Shown: one piece after another, positions 38,497 through 51,500 of the stretch
Layout: each line of letters begins with the position of its first letter
Position numbering within the stretch: position 1 is the first letter of the stretch
Source of the DNA: Rachycentron canadum
Lineage: Eukaryota > Chordata > Actinopteri > Carangiformes > Rachycentridae
Direction of reading: 5' to 3'
Assembly: GCA_038496675.1 (NCBI GenBank)
Contig: CM076652.1
Coordinates: 12,464,359-12,528,358 of the forward strand
Length of the DNA stretch: 64,000 bases
Made by a program: the position numbers and the translations under genes
Notes under the pieces: model-generated
The model's input: only the letters and a program-made list of their open reading frames with translations
The model's database searches: none
Told to the model about the DNA's origin: nothing

Positions 38497-41400
38497 CGTG
38501 TGCATTCACATGCATACTTGTCAGAGGAATTTGAAAAACTCTGCCAGCTATTGTAACAGCAACAGTAGCTGTTCTTGTGATTAGTATCAGCTGTAGGAGC
38601 CAAAGTTATAGTGTCTTAAAACTTAAATAGAGCATATTTTTCTGTTGTGTCTTGTTAAGTCAGTGTGTGTGTGTGTGTGTGCACGTACATTATTGGCTTA
38701 ATGTTAGGTAACTAAACACAAATCAGGTCAATTTAATGTCTAAGTGTTAAGATAGTAACCAGCCCAGGAACACACACACACTAAGACATGCCAATGTGAT
38801 GAGGGTTAATGAGTAGGTTGTGTGTTATAACCTCTTCTTCCATCCTAATCACTCATCCCTGCTCTCTCCCACTCTGACGCACAGACACACACACACAAAC
38901 ACACCCAAACATTGTGCTTTTTAATGAGCTGATAGGGCTGAGCTCGTCCCCCCTGCTGTCCTCACAGTCCCCCTGTCGTGAATGTTTGGCTTTGTGTGTT
39001 GTTGAAAAAAGAGAGAGAGTGAAAGTGAAAGGGAGACATAAAGAAGGTGTTAAACACACAGGCCTCAACATGTCTTATGTCACTTACTTCATGCTGAGCA
39101 GAGTTTGATTGTATATGTTGGGTGTGTTTGTATTTGAGTATGGGTGAATTGAGTCACACCCGGATGTCATTACCATTTGGCAAAGCTAGGTTTAGTTTTA
39201 CTTGTTTGTGATGTTGTGATGCTTATTTTTAGCCAGTGTAGCTGTCGAGCTCTAGGTAAAGAATCAGTTGGTGGATGGATCGATGTTGAGTCAAGACAGT
39301 AATGGCTCACAGAGAGAAAGTCATCATGACACTGGTGATCAACTCACTTTCATGACTCCAGTTCATGACAGGACACATTAAAAATAATAACCAAAAGGCC
39401 GATTGACATATGTAAACAGTGTGATGTTGCCTGTATTAAACTCACAGCTGAGTCCAAATGCACTAAAGTTGACAATAGAGAGTTGAGCATTGAGGAACGT
39501 TCAGATTTCATCTAAATATTGTATGTAATGTAAATATTTAATTTTGAGTGTTTTTATGTTCTGTGTGAATTCACCCCAAGATGCCACTATACCAATTGAC
39601 TGTAACTGTTAGCTAGCTAGCAATTTACACACCCTCTTCAGACATTTCAATATTTTAATTTCTCTTTTGCTTTCTTATGATTTTCTACACAGTTGTACCG
39701 CCTCTAAAAATCTGTAGTTGTAGTAGTTTGACAGTAAATGTTAGCATTTTTATAGTAATGTGACTGTTAGGTTGTACGTAGCAGCCTAATGCTAATGCTA
39801 ATAGCTAAGTGGTCTCTTGGTTTTCCTTCATTTAACAGTTTTTTGGTGTCTGATGAACCTTATGGAGTTACTAGCATGTTGTTTTACCCGTGTTTAATTA
39901 TTCAGTCATCACTTTTAAAAAGATTGCTAGAGGAAGTTAAATGTCTTAATTTGTGTTTAGGGTGAAAGGGTGAAAGGTCACTGTCAGACCCACCCCCAAC
40001 CCCAGCGAACTCACCCCTGTCCCCAGAGCAGACAGAGCTGACTTGCAGGAAGACAGAGTGATGGATGGAGGGTTAACACTAGCCTTTGCCACACACATAC
40101 ACACAAACATACACATACACATATACACACACACACAGCTTAAACCACCTCCCTCCCCGCCATCCCCCTAAACCCTCCTCCTTGTACTCACACCCCCACC
40201 CTGACCACCACCACCACCCTTCAATGAGCGAGAGCCAAAAAGGAGGAAAGATGAAGAATGAAGAGAGAAAAGAAAATGACAGAGAGCACAGTTTGAGAGA
40301 GAGGGAGAGAGGGAGAGGGAGAGAGAGGGGCAGCTAAGCAGAGGAAATGGAAAGATAAAAAGAGTGACACAGAAGAGAGGAGGTAGGATGAAGAGGGTGG
40401 TAGATGGAGAGGGAGGGGAAGGAGGAGGAGGGGGTGGATGGAAAGGAGGAGGAGGGGTGGGGAGGGGGGGTGGCTAGAAAAGAGGTCACGTGACCACGTA
40501 GCAGCTGCAAGGCTGAGAGGGAGAGAGAGAAAGAGTCTCACAGAGGAGCAGAAAGACGACGAGCAGGAGGAGAACAGTGAGTGGGAGGGTGAGTGTGTCT
40601 GTTTGCATGTCTGAATTATGTGCACATGCATATGTTAGTATGTGTGTGTTTGTCTTTGTGTGTGTGAATGACATGGATAAATATCAGAGGAAAAGCCTGA
40701 AAGAAAAGATTGTAGAAAGAAGGAAGAAAGAAAGCAAGAAACAGAGGAGATTATGTCTGTTGGCTTTTGTTAAATAAGCTCCAGTATGCTGAGATAAACC
40801 AGAGAGAGAGAGAGAGAGAGAGAGACATGGGAAGGAAAGAGTGAATGAATAGAGAGGAGGGAGGGAGAGAAAGAGTCGATAGAAACTGTCTTATCATCGC
40901 TCCCTGGACTGCTGGGCTCAGCAGAGACAGAGATATAGACGCACACTCACACAGCCTGTCAGGATCTGAGCTTTTACTCTCTTCATCTTTCCCTTTCTGT
41001 CTGTCAGCTTCAATTTCAATTTGCTTTATTGACAAGACATGTAAATATGTAAGTGAAGCCAAAGAAATAAAGGAAAACAAAGAATAAATAAAAGAAATTA
41101 TGAGTACAGTAGAAACAAGATAATATGAAAAGAACATCTTGTGTAGGCTCCTCAATAATCTTTCTGAATACAGTCATGTCGCAGGCTGCGTGCATATTGA
41201 TTGTATATATTACAAATGTTACACATATACAAGTTAGATGTAGGTTGGCAGATTATTTTTTGTTTGTCTCTGTTGCTTTGCATTAGTTGGTAACAAACCG
41301 AGGAGATTGACCTTTTTTAATAGCTGGCAGGGTATAAAATCTGAAATAGCTTTTTCAAACTTTGATAGAGAGAAGATCTAATGGTTTTATATTTTGGGAA

Positions 41401-42326
41401 CATGCAGAGAAAGTGTGTGTGTAGGTGGCTGTGGTTACAGATGTGTATCTCTGATGGTTTAAAATATTTCATAGCAGCCTCTGTCCATCTGCAGTTTAAT
41501 GGTGACTTACTTTAAGGTTTTATTTATGTTGATTTTCCTTTTTCTCACTCACTCCTTCTCATATCTTCTCCTCACTCTGTCGCTGTACAGCTCCCTCTGC
41601 ATGTTTGTGCTCACGTGTGTAAAGATGGCAGGTATCTGCTCTGATGTTTTAAATAAATAAATATGATTGATTTATTACACTTTCAACTAACAAACTCTGG
41701 CTTTCTTTTATTCTTTCACATCTTCAGATCATCCATGTGATGAGTAGAACATTGAATAATGGTGTTCAATGTGCATGTATGAATTTTTTATGAGTGTGTA
41801 CACTGCTTTGGCTGTTTGTTTGTTCCCCCTGTGGTATATGTGTGTGTATGTATGCTTGAAAGGTAGTTGTGTGTGTGTGTGTGTGTGCGTCATGGTGGTA
41901 ATGAGGTCATTGCTGTAGCAGGCAGGGGGGCTGCTGGCTAATTCCAGCTGTAATTAACATTAGTGGGTCAGTAAGAGGGTAGAGGGTGAAGACAAAGGTT
42001 ACTCCAGCCACGTTTGCTCCAAGTGTGTCTACTGTTCAGTAGATCAATAGATGTTAGTTGTGTCTGTGGCTGTATGTGTTTATTTGTGTGTGTGTGTGTA
42101 CATGTGCTTGTATTTCTGAGGGTACAAAAATGCAGTAATACCTAATAATGTTTGCATGTAGACACGCCCGAGGTCTTAAGATGTGTTGACTGGCTCCCTC
42201 GAGGAAATGGACATGTGTGCACTCATGTGTGTGATTTGCTATTAGGGTCACCGCTCTATTTGACACAGCTCTACTCTCTCTGACCCACGCTTATACACTC
42301 ACCATAGTGTCCAGACACAAAGGCAG

Positions 42327-42399
<73 letters not shown>

Positions 42400-44942
42400 T
42401 TGAGCATTTGTGTATGACAAGTTTGATTTATCCAAGATAAATGAGATGTCAACTGTGCATCAAAAACTGATGCTTTTTCAAACAAACTGATTCAAAGCAG
42501 AAACATAATTTCTAGAAATAGGATGTAATCAAATTCATTAACTGACAAAAGCCTCATGTCTTCTCAAAATGGACTGATTGTGTTTTATTTAGTGATATCA
42601 AATAGTCAACATCTTTCTTCCCACTTCCTCAGGTATGAACCATGAGTCCAATAAATCATCACCATTAGGAATGATCTCCACGGCAACTCGCACCACGGCT
42701 ACTGTCAGTCCCCTCAGCCCACTAACCAATGGGAACGCAGTTGCTCAATCTGCAAACTCTGGATTCGCTGCTGCTCTTCGTAAACTGGCCAAACAGGCTG
42801 AGGATCCCAGAGGTGAGCAGTGATCTAACTTCCTTAAAAACCCAGAGCTCCGGTGGCTCCACACCCTGGAGAGATAACACAGTCCTGAACACACATGCAC
42901 ACGCACACAAACATACACGTGCAGAGGACTCTTCTTTGTTGGTCACACCCAAAACAACCATCTTGACTATCACTGTCACCTTTAATATATTTGCAGATTT
43001 TTGACTTTCTGTCACCTTTAAACCAAGAAACTGAAGTGTGAAACAAAATTAAAGGACAAGTTCAACATTTTAGCAAAGTAACTAATTTCCTTTCAGTTTT
43101 GAGAAAAGAGAATAATGTGCATTTGTCATAACTATAGGTTTCTGATGAATGAGATACAGAGATTTTGTGACAATATCTCTGGACAGATCCAAAGTAGCTG
43201 CTTCCTGATAGTAGCTTCATATTTACCATCTGACAGAATGGTATCAATGTTGTCATCTAACGTCCCTGCAGAAAGCAAAATGTTGGACTATTCCTTTAAG
43301 ATATGAAGAAGGTATTAAGGACTGAAAATTAGACTCCCTTTTAAAACACAGTGCCACTGGATCACTTCAAGTTTGTGTTTTGTGGATTAATGTGAAATGT
43401 TTCAGTGCCTGCCTTGGTTTTGTGTATGTGCGTGCGTGTCTGTCTGTGTGTGTCCTCGCTCAGTTCGTTGGTGTCCTAATGAAGGTGTTGGATAAGAGCT
43501 GACCCATTCTGACCTCTTCCTCTCTGTCTCTTCCTTCATCCGTTTCCATTCATCTCCTAATAACAAGAATCCAATTACAGCCAATTATAACAAGCTCTCT
43601 CTCTCTTTCTCTCTCTCTCTCTCTGTCCCCCACTCTCTATCACCATCTTTTGTTTTTATCCCTGCAGCTCTTTCTCTTCTCCACTTTCTCTCCATCTCAT
43701 TATTTCCTTTCTTACCGTCTCTGAACATGTTTGTGTTTCTGTAAGTGTATACTGATTAGTGAGGTTTAGAGTAATAGAGTAATAGTAGAGTGGATGTTAA
43801 GGACAACACACATGTTCTCTTGCTTTATCACATGTAACACTTCCCCCTGCGCCGTGTCACACCCCAGTCCTTTACTTAACACTTTCATTTATGACATTCT
43901 TCTTTTGTTCACTATATATTTTTTTATCCCTCATTGGTGTGCACGCATACATACTTGTCGCACACTTTTATATCGTACCCTTGTCCTTGTCTCTTGTACC
44001 TTCTGTGTGTTTTTACACCTTCCTTTATTTCTGTCATATTTCATCAAGATGATTGAATCACTTTTTACCTCTTCACAGGCCAGCACACAGACAAAAAAGT
44101 TGATTTTTCTTTCCGTGTACCATCTGTATTATGTCACAGGGGGATTGTTTGATCCTGAAATCTTTTTAATCTGATAAGCCGTCTGCTTGCTGCAGTTTAT
44201 TCCCGACTCTGCCGCTGTCATTCACCCCCTCTCCCTTCCCCAGGTTCGGCTCTCAGCGGTGAGTCGTCTCCAGTCTCTTCCCCAGCCACCAGCCACAGCT
44301 CGCCAGTCACAACTCCAAAGCGCAGTTCTTTAGGACCGCTCCTGGGTCAGACCAGGGGCCACGGTGTCCCCAGCACCCCTCCAGTAGTCACCATTGCCCC
44401 CACGAAGACCAGCAACGGCCTGTGGCGGGCTGACGGGCGACAGGTAAGAGATGATGTTTCTCAAACTGTCATTCCTGCTGCTCTTCCAGACAAGTTTGAG
44501 ACAAGACATCTGCTGTTCTCTCTGTGTATCATCACTTCCTGTTCTCCTGTCTTGCTGGTTTGTATTTTGTTCATCTCTCTCTCACTCACTCTTACTCTGT
44601 CTCGATATAAATGATTCGTCTGTCTCTTTTTGTCTCCCTTATCCATCCTGCTGCTGCTGCTCCCTCCATTAAAGAAATGGTCCCAGTGCTTCTCAACATC
44701 AAACTGTCAAAACCAGCCATCCCTCTGTGTCTTTCTTTCTTTCCACTTCCTCTTCTCCTCTTTCTCTGTCTTGTCTCATTCTTTCATTTTCATGCTTTCA
44801 CCACTCCTTCCTTGCTCTCTCTTCCTCTCGCTAATCAATCCATGTCTTTTTCAGCAACACGAGGGGTTTGTAAAGAAACACTGGAGGCTGCAGAGACTGG
44901 CACCTATTGTGTTCAGCTTCCTGCAGTGTTTGTGTGTGTGTT

Positions 44943-44997
<55 letters not shown>

Positions 44998-45038
44998 GAC
45001 CCTTTCGCCACAAAAGGCTTAGGATGTGAAGAGGGACC

Positions 45039-45089
<51 letters not shown>

Positions 45090-48000
45090 ATGTGCGTCTG
45101 TGGATATGTTTGCTCGTGGGTGTGTGAGTGAATTTAAGCTGGGGCGAGGAACCAGGCCCCTCACACAATGCAGGGGTGAGCCCCCACAGTAGCCACTTCC
45201 CACTGGATCAGAGCTGCCTTTCTCCCCCTTCACAAAGACCACTCTGTGGCTCTGCCTGCCTGGGGCTCCTATTCAGACATTCAGAGAAAAAAGGAGGGAG
45301 GGAGGCAGGAAAATAGAGAATAGGATGTTAAGAAAAGAGGAGAGAGAAAGTAAGAATGACCAGGAGAACAACATAGAGAGGAGTGAGGGCTCTAAAGATT
45401 TGTGTAAATTCAGTATTTGTCCTTTTCTGTATGCAGCTTGTCCTCGACCAGAGAAAGCACAGCACAGGATGATTTAAGCTGAAGACACAGACTGTTTGTG
45501 TGTGTTTATTGCTGCATCTGTGAAGGCTGTTGGCTGTGTGCAGGGTCAGAGGTCAAAGAATGTGGTGGCTGCTCTCCAGACCCTTGGTGCGTCACCTCCC
45601 CTTCCCACTTTGAAACAGTGTGCATTACTGAGTGATCGAGAGTGAGGGAGCAATATAGCTCATCACTGGTTTGAATCTGCTTTCCATGAGTGACACATTC
45701 AAAACTATTCAAACATAGTCAAAGCAGATATATTCCACTGCAGGTCAAGTGTTGTACAGAGATATGGTCGTAGATGGGATGTTGCTGGGAGAGGTCATTT
45801 GTTTGTGGGTTGTCCGTGGTCTGTCTGACCTGTATTGTTGTCTGTTACTGTAGCAACATTTGACACATAAGTGTGCATAAATAAAATTCTTCTTCTCATT
45901 AACACGCTGTAGCCAAAGGTTTCCTGGTAGCAATTTCTTTTTTCTCCTAGAAAAAATCAATGTCTACAAAGATTTTCTCCTTTATGTGGGCCTGGTCCCT
46001 GTTACAATAAAAGACAATATTAATATGTTTATGCCATGCTAGCATCATGGCTCTATGTTGTCAGGCAGTAACAGTTTGCTGGGGAGTTGAACTGTTGGTC
46101 GTCCAGATCAATATATTTCCAGCAACTACTGGATAAATTGTCATTAAATTTGAATAGACATCTATGTTGTTTAGAAGATGAATCCTTTTCACTTTTGTGA
46201 TTGACTGCTGTTTTGTGACGTGATTTATGACAAAATACCTGCAAAACAAATGACATTGACGCCAGCCTCAGCTGTATTTTGTCCTTAGTGATAATTAGTA
46301 AATATTAACGTGCAAACACGAGGAACTAAGATGATGAGCACGATAAACACAATACCCGCTCAACATTGGCATGTTAACATTGTCATGGGAGGCATGTTAA
46401 CATGCTGTAGCTCAAAGCCTCATTAGTTTCGTGGAGCAGCTATCAGGGCTGGAGATTCTTAGTCATATTTAATATTATCTTTTGGCATTTTGCTTGGTTA
46501 GTTGAATTGTTTGGAGACAGGGTAGAATAATGACACATGACATAGTAAGCAAACTGGGACAGATACTTTTGTTAGGGAAGCATAATGTATTCACTTGAGA
46601 GAAGAATGTTTGCCCTGTTTTTATGAACAAGATTATTATCTTTGAATTCTGAGAAATGTTTTCATGGAAAACAATCTCTGTTTTTCTGAATCAATGAGAT
46701 TATTATCTCTGAATTCAAAGATAATAATCTCATTAATTCAGAGAAACATCTTTGCTCAAGTGAGTGCATTGTACTTCTGTACCTTGGCAAATGTGTCAAC
46801 ATTAACTGTTTGTTTGTTTGTTTGTTTGTTTATTTAGAGAGCAGTGGGCTAGATATTAGGATCATCTTTCCTCTTTGATCTTGACCTGTTATGACATATC
46901 AGACCCACTTTTCCACTGCTGCTTCTGGGTGCAGCTCGGGTGGTTTTTACCCAGTCACTCATTTTCTTTTCCACTTCCACTCTTATCCTGAATTTCTTTC
47001 TGTTCAGTTTCAGTCAAACAGTCGCTCAAACCCCACAGATATACATCGTAATGTCTGATCTCACACTGTCTGTCCTCCTCTCAGGTTGAGCCTGGTGTTC
47101 AAGGACTCAATCGGGAGAGGGTGGGTGCTGAGAACACCCAGCCACATCAGGATAAGAGGACTCCACCTGTCCCTTCACCTCACTCACTGACTCACCCCTT
47201 TGGCCTCACCCCCAGCTCCATCATGCAAGATCCCAGAATACAGAGCCTCAGGTAACACAAGCTCATAGTTGGACTGTATTTACTTGAGAGTAAAGTAACA
47301 TTTTATGAGATTATAAACCCTTAAACTCCATTTTCAATTTGAATAAATAGTATCAGATCCAATGTGACTCATAAAACTGTGTCGTGTTTCCATAGTTTGC
47401 CTGGGCAGATGCACCCTGTGATTCCTTCAGGTGCCGTCCCAGAAGAGTATCTGAGAGCACTTCGGCCTTTCGCCACCTCAGACGACCTCCGACTGACCTC
47501 TTTACCCCTGAGCCTTGACCCTGCTGCTGCTGCTGCCCATGCTGCAGCTGCTGCTGCTTACTATCACCCTGCCTACCTGCACCACCCTCTGTCCTTACCA
47601 AGGTAACAATGCAATCTTAAACTTTTCAGTCACTTGAGGCCTTCTCAAACTCAGATAGATTATCTATAGATTAGCCAAGGGGACGCAACCGATGATACCA
47701 TTCAAACTTTTAGGAATTTTTATTTTATTTATTTAGTCACAAAATATGGTAAAACGGTTACCAAAGAGGAAGCAATTTGAACTGCAGAGTTTATACACAG
47801 GGAAATACAAAGTGTTTTGTTAAGAGAGTGGGTGGGTGTGTTTGTGGGTGGGTGGGTGTGTTTGTGGATGTTGTGTCTAATTTTTAAAATTAGACACAAG
47901 ATAAATTAAAACAATCCAAAGTTGTATTGAAAGCTGTGGTGAAAATCTGGTGATACTGTTTGTCCACAGATAATCAGTTGGTACGTTTGTGTCCATGCTT

Positions 48001-48245
48001 TTAAAAATCATGATGCACATATACAGTGGTGTGACTGGTTTGTGACTGGTTTGCCTCCCTCTGTCACAGGATGGAGGAGTCTCTGTGTCTTTCTGCGCTG
48101 CCGTCACAGTTCTACTCTGTGCCTGCAGGGGGCACCTTCCCTCCTCTACACCCCTCTGCCCTCCACTTGCACCTGCCTGGAGGTCGCTACCCTGGAGAAC
48201 TGAACCACACAGCACTGGCTGAGAGGTAACACACACTCAAACACT

Positions 48246-48298
<53 letters not shown>

Positions 48299-48322
48299 AC
48301 ACATGCACACACACATATATAC

Positions 48323-48371
<49 letters not shown>

Positions 48372-48495
48372 TTCTTTCTTGCGTTCTCTTTCTGCAGTTC
48401 TGTGCAATGTCTCTCTGTAGGGTACACACTGGTTACTGAGTGATATTTTTAGCACACACCCCAGTGCCTCCTATACACTTATCCTAACACTGCCC

Positions 48496-48589
<94 letters not shown>

Positions 48590-51500
48590 GATATATGCAA
48601 GCCACTGCATACATAAAAACTCACACATGCACATAAGGAAGTCTTTTAGTTGCTCTCTCTGTCTTTTCATTTCCTTTCGCTACTTGAGAGGCATAAAGCA
48701 CAGGGAAATGTTTGTTTTTGAAATGGATGGTATTTATTGTCTGCTTCTTTAATGGCTGCGGCATATCTTGTTGGTTCGTGTGTGTGCAATTGATTGCCGG
48801 TGAATGTGTTCTGCTTTGTGTGTCTGTGTCCTTTTCCTGTGGATACCTATTAAGTGTTCATCTGCTCTTGCTCAGTCATGCTGTGTATGGATTATTTTCC
48901 TCATGGTAAGTGGAGAGCATGTGTGGAGATTTGTGTGTGTTTCTGCCCGTGTGTGTATGTTGGAGCAGAAATGTTTGTGTGAGGTTCACCAGTGTGTGGT
49001 TAATATCTGCCTCATGTTGGGTGTTGCATCTCTCACCTTCTCCCCCTGTGTGTGTGTTGTGTATGTGTGCATCCTTGTCAACCTCCCCCACAGGCTACAG
49101 ATGGAGAATGAGCTCCGCCAGCGAGAGAGAGAGCAAGAGCGTGAACGAGAGAAAGAAAGGGAGCGTGAGGCAGAGCTGGAACGAGAGCGGGAGAGGGAGA
49201 GAGAGAGGGAGGAGGAGAGGGAGAGAGAGCGGGAGAGAGAGCTGGACAGACAGAAGGAGAAGCAGAGGGAGAGACAGCAGCAGATGGTCAGAGCCGCGGA
49301 GAGCCACTACCTGGCTGAGCTGCAGGCTCGGAGGGCACCACCGGAGGACAGGGCCAGGCCAGGGGAGAGGCTGACCCCAAACAGACTGGGTACCCACACA
49401 CGAACATGCACAAACACCACACACATGCACTCATGTATGTGTACACACATGAAGGCATATACACAACCAGATACCCAGAGTTGAAAACCTAGTTATTCTG
49501 AGCACAGATAAGAGATTATTGTTCACTGATTAAATGGTGATTAAATTAAATGAGAATTTCATTCATGAAGTTTTGATTAGTTTATTAGTCAATAGTTTTA
49601 TGTACTGGGCAGAGTGCCACCATATTTATTATGATATTTATACCCCCTTGGGACAATGATTTCCTTGACCCCTGACCTTTGTTGTATGCAGCACAGTGCC
49701 AATTTTTCCTTTGTATACAAGAAATATCCTCTCCCCAGAGGATCAAACCTTTGAATTTTATTCTCTTTTAGTTTTACTGGAACTTCAGTCCTCAGGTTTC
49801 AACCCTACACACAAGATATCTCAAAATTTCATGTATATGGAAATTTGTGGAACACAGTCATGTTTCTTAAATATTGAACACCCCTGGCTACAATGGCCAC
49901 ATGACCTTTACCACAGAGTTGGTATAGAAAGAAAACATATTAGATGGCAACTTGCTATTTGCTTTGTCTTGGATGCTTTTCTTTGTGTCAGATTTGCATT
50001 CAAAATTAATGTAAATCTGATATAAATGAACAAAGACAAGATATGTTCGAAGCACAGCAGTTGTCATGTCATGTAGAAGCATTAAATGCACTTCTTTCAC
50101 GGCTGTTACTGCTTTCTACAAAATAGTACATGGAAACATTTTGCCCAATGCTTCACTTCTCTCAACTACCTCAAATGTGGCACAGTCCAGTCTGTTGGGA
50201 TTCAATACAGATTACAAATAAACATATGAAGTGTATATATTAAAATTTAATGAATTGTGTTTTTTAAAACCACCTACACACTATATGCAGTTCAGTTCAA
50301 AATGTTTGATGATCCATCAGACTGTTCATCAAACTGTGGTGTAAAGTGTGGCATGATGTCTGAATAAAGCTCTAGAAAATTTTCTACTCTTCAAAATTAC
50401 TTAACATTCAAGAACTAATTTACGGTTTCCTTATTTATGTTTCAGATAAACACAAGGATTCTGACCATCCAACTTTCCCAGCACCTAAACCTCTACCGCT
50501 GCAGACTGGCATTCACTCCTCCAGGGGCTCTATCCCACACCCAGTGCCCAGCCTGGTGCCGTCTCACCTGGGGAAGCATCACGCTACTGCAGGGGGGATC
50601 CATGGTGCTCTGGCAGCTGCCATGATGACTCAAAGGGCCAGTGAGGAAGCCTGGTTAGCACGACAACGAGGGCAAGGGCAGGAGAGGGAGGGTCCGCTGG
50701 AGCTAGGCCTTAGGTCACCAGGGAAAGGAGTGGATCTAAGGAGAGACATCCACAGGTGAGAATGCCAAATAAACTAGTTCCAAAAAGTGGTTTGTTCTCC
50801 TCCTGCAATGACACACTGTGTAGGTGGACTGTAACAGCAGAAAGAAGTTAAGTGTCATGCATAAAGCTTTTGGGAGTCACTTAGATAGAACTGTCTGCCA
50901 AAGGAGTAAATGTACATGTGATTGTAAATGGAATGGTTTTGCTTTCTATTTTCCTAAACAGAAACAATTCAGTCCATCACAACCCAGGCAACAAAGAAGT
51001 ACCTACCTGCCTGGGTGCTCCACCTCCTCTTATCTCCCCTAAAGGCTCCCATCATCCTTCTGCTGCTCCAACTACACTGTGGAACCCAGCTTCCCTTGTT
51101 GACACACCTACAGACTCCCGCAGAAAACTCAACCCTCCTACACCGCCAAGTCGACCGCCTCCAGGACTGACAAGAACCGACAGACCCCCACTGAGCTGGG
51201 GGGACAAGCTGGAAGAAGGGGGCAGGAGGAGGGGAGAAGGACCAGAAAGGTACCCCTCACTGAGGGGAGCTAGTTTACAGGAGTCCTGGAACAAGGCTGA
51301 GCAGGACAGAGCCATCCAGAGTCTCTACCACCGGCATCACTATCTCCAGCAGAGATCCTGCGTACCTCTGTCTGTCTCCAGCACTGACCAGGGGGGACAA
51401 TGCCGAGAAGCCTCTCCATCTCCAGTGAGGGAGCGACAGAGTCAGGCACCTGACAGCATGCTGGTGTATGACGAGGTTCTCCAGCAGCACCGTCGGCTGC

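Larger units (their letters stand above)
22099..42632 (+). other. gse1: GSE1 large first intron
   Basis: About 20.5 kb with no coding exon that I can support. It contains the densest microsatellites of the window, a degraded Tc1-like transposon, several fish interspersed repeats, and two or three places that look like alternative GSE1 first exons (about 34.45-34.59, 40.49-40.58 and 41.59-41.63 kb). Long first introns of transcription cofactors often carry enhancers; nothing here proves one. Confidence 0.6.

Noticed and set aside
40221..40631. 136-codon minus-strand frame at 40.2-40.6 kb
   Set aside because: Ser/Leu/Pro-rich translation of a purine-rich strand; composition explains the openness.
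44611..45192. 193-codon frame overlapping GSE1 intron 3
   Set aside because: It consists largely of pyrimidine-tract and GT-repeat translation and lies between well-supported GSE1 exons.
48325..48380. (TTTC)n array as a GSE1 polypyrimidine tract for a hidden exon
   Set aside because: No acceptor with a downstream open exon in phase follows it; exon 7 has its own acceptor at 49092-49093.
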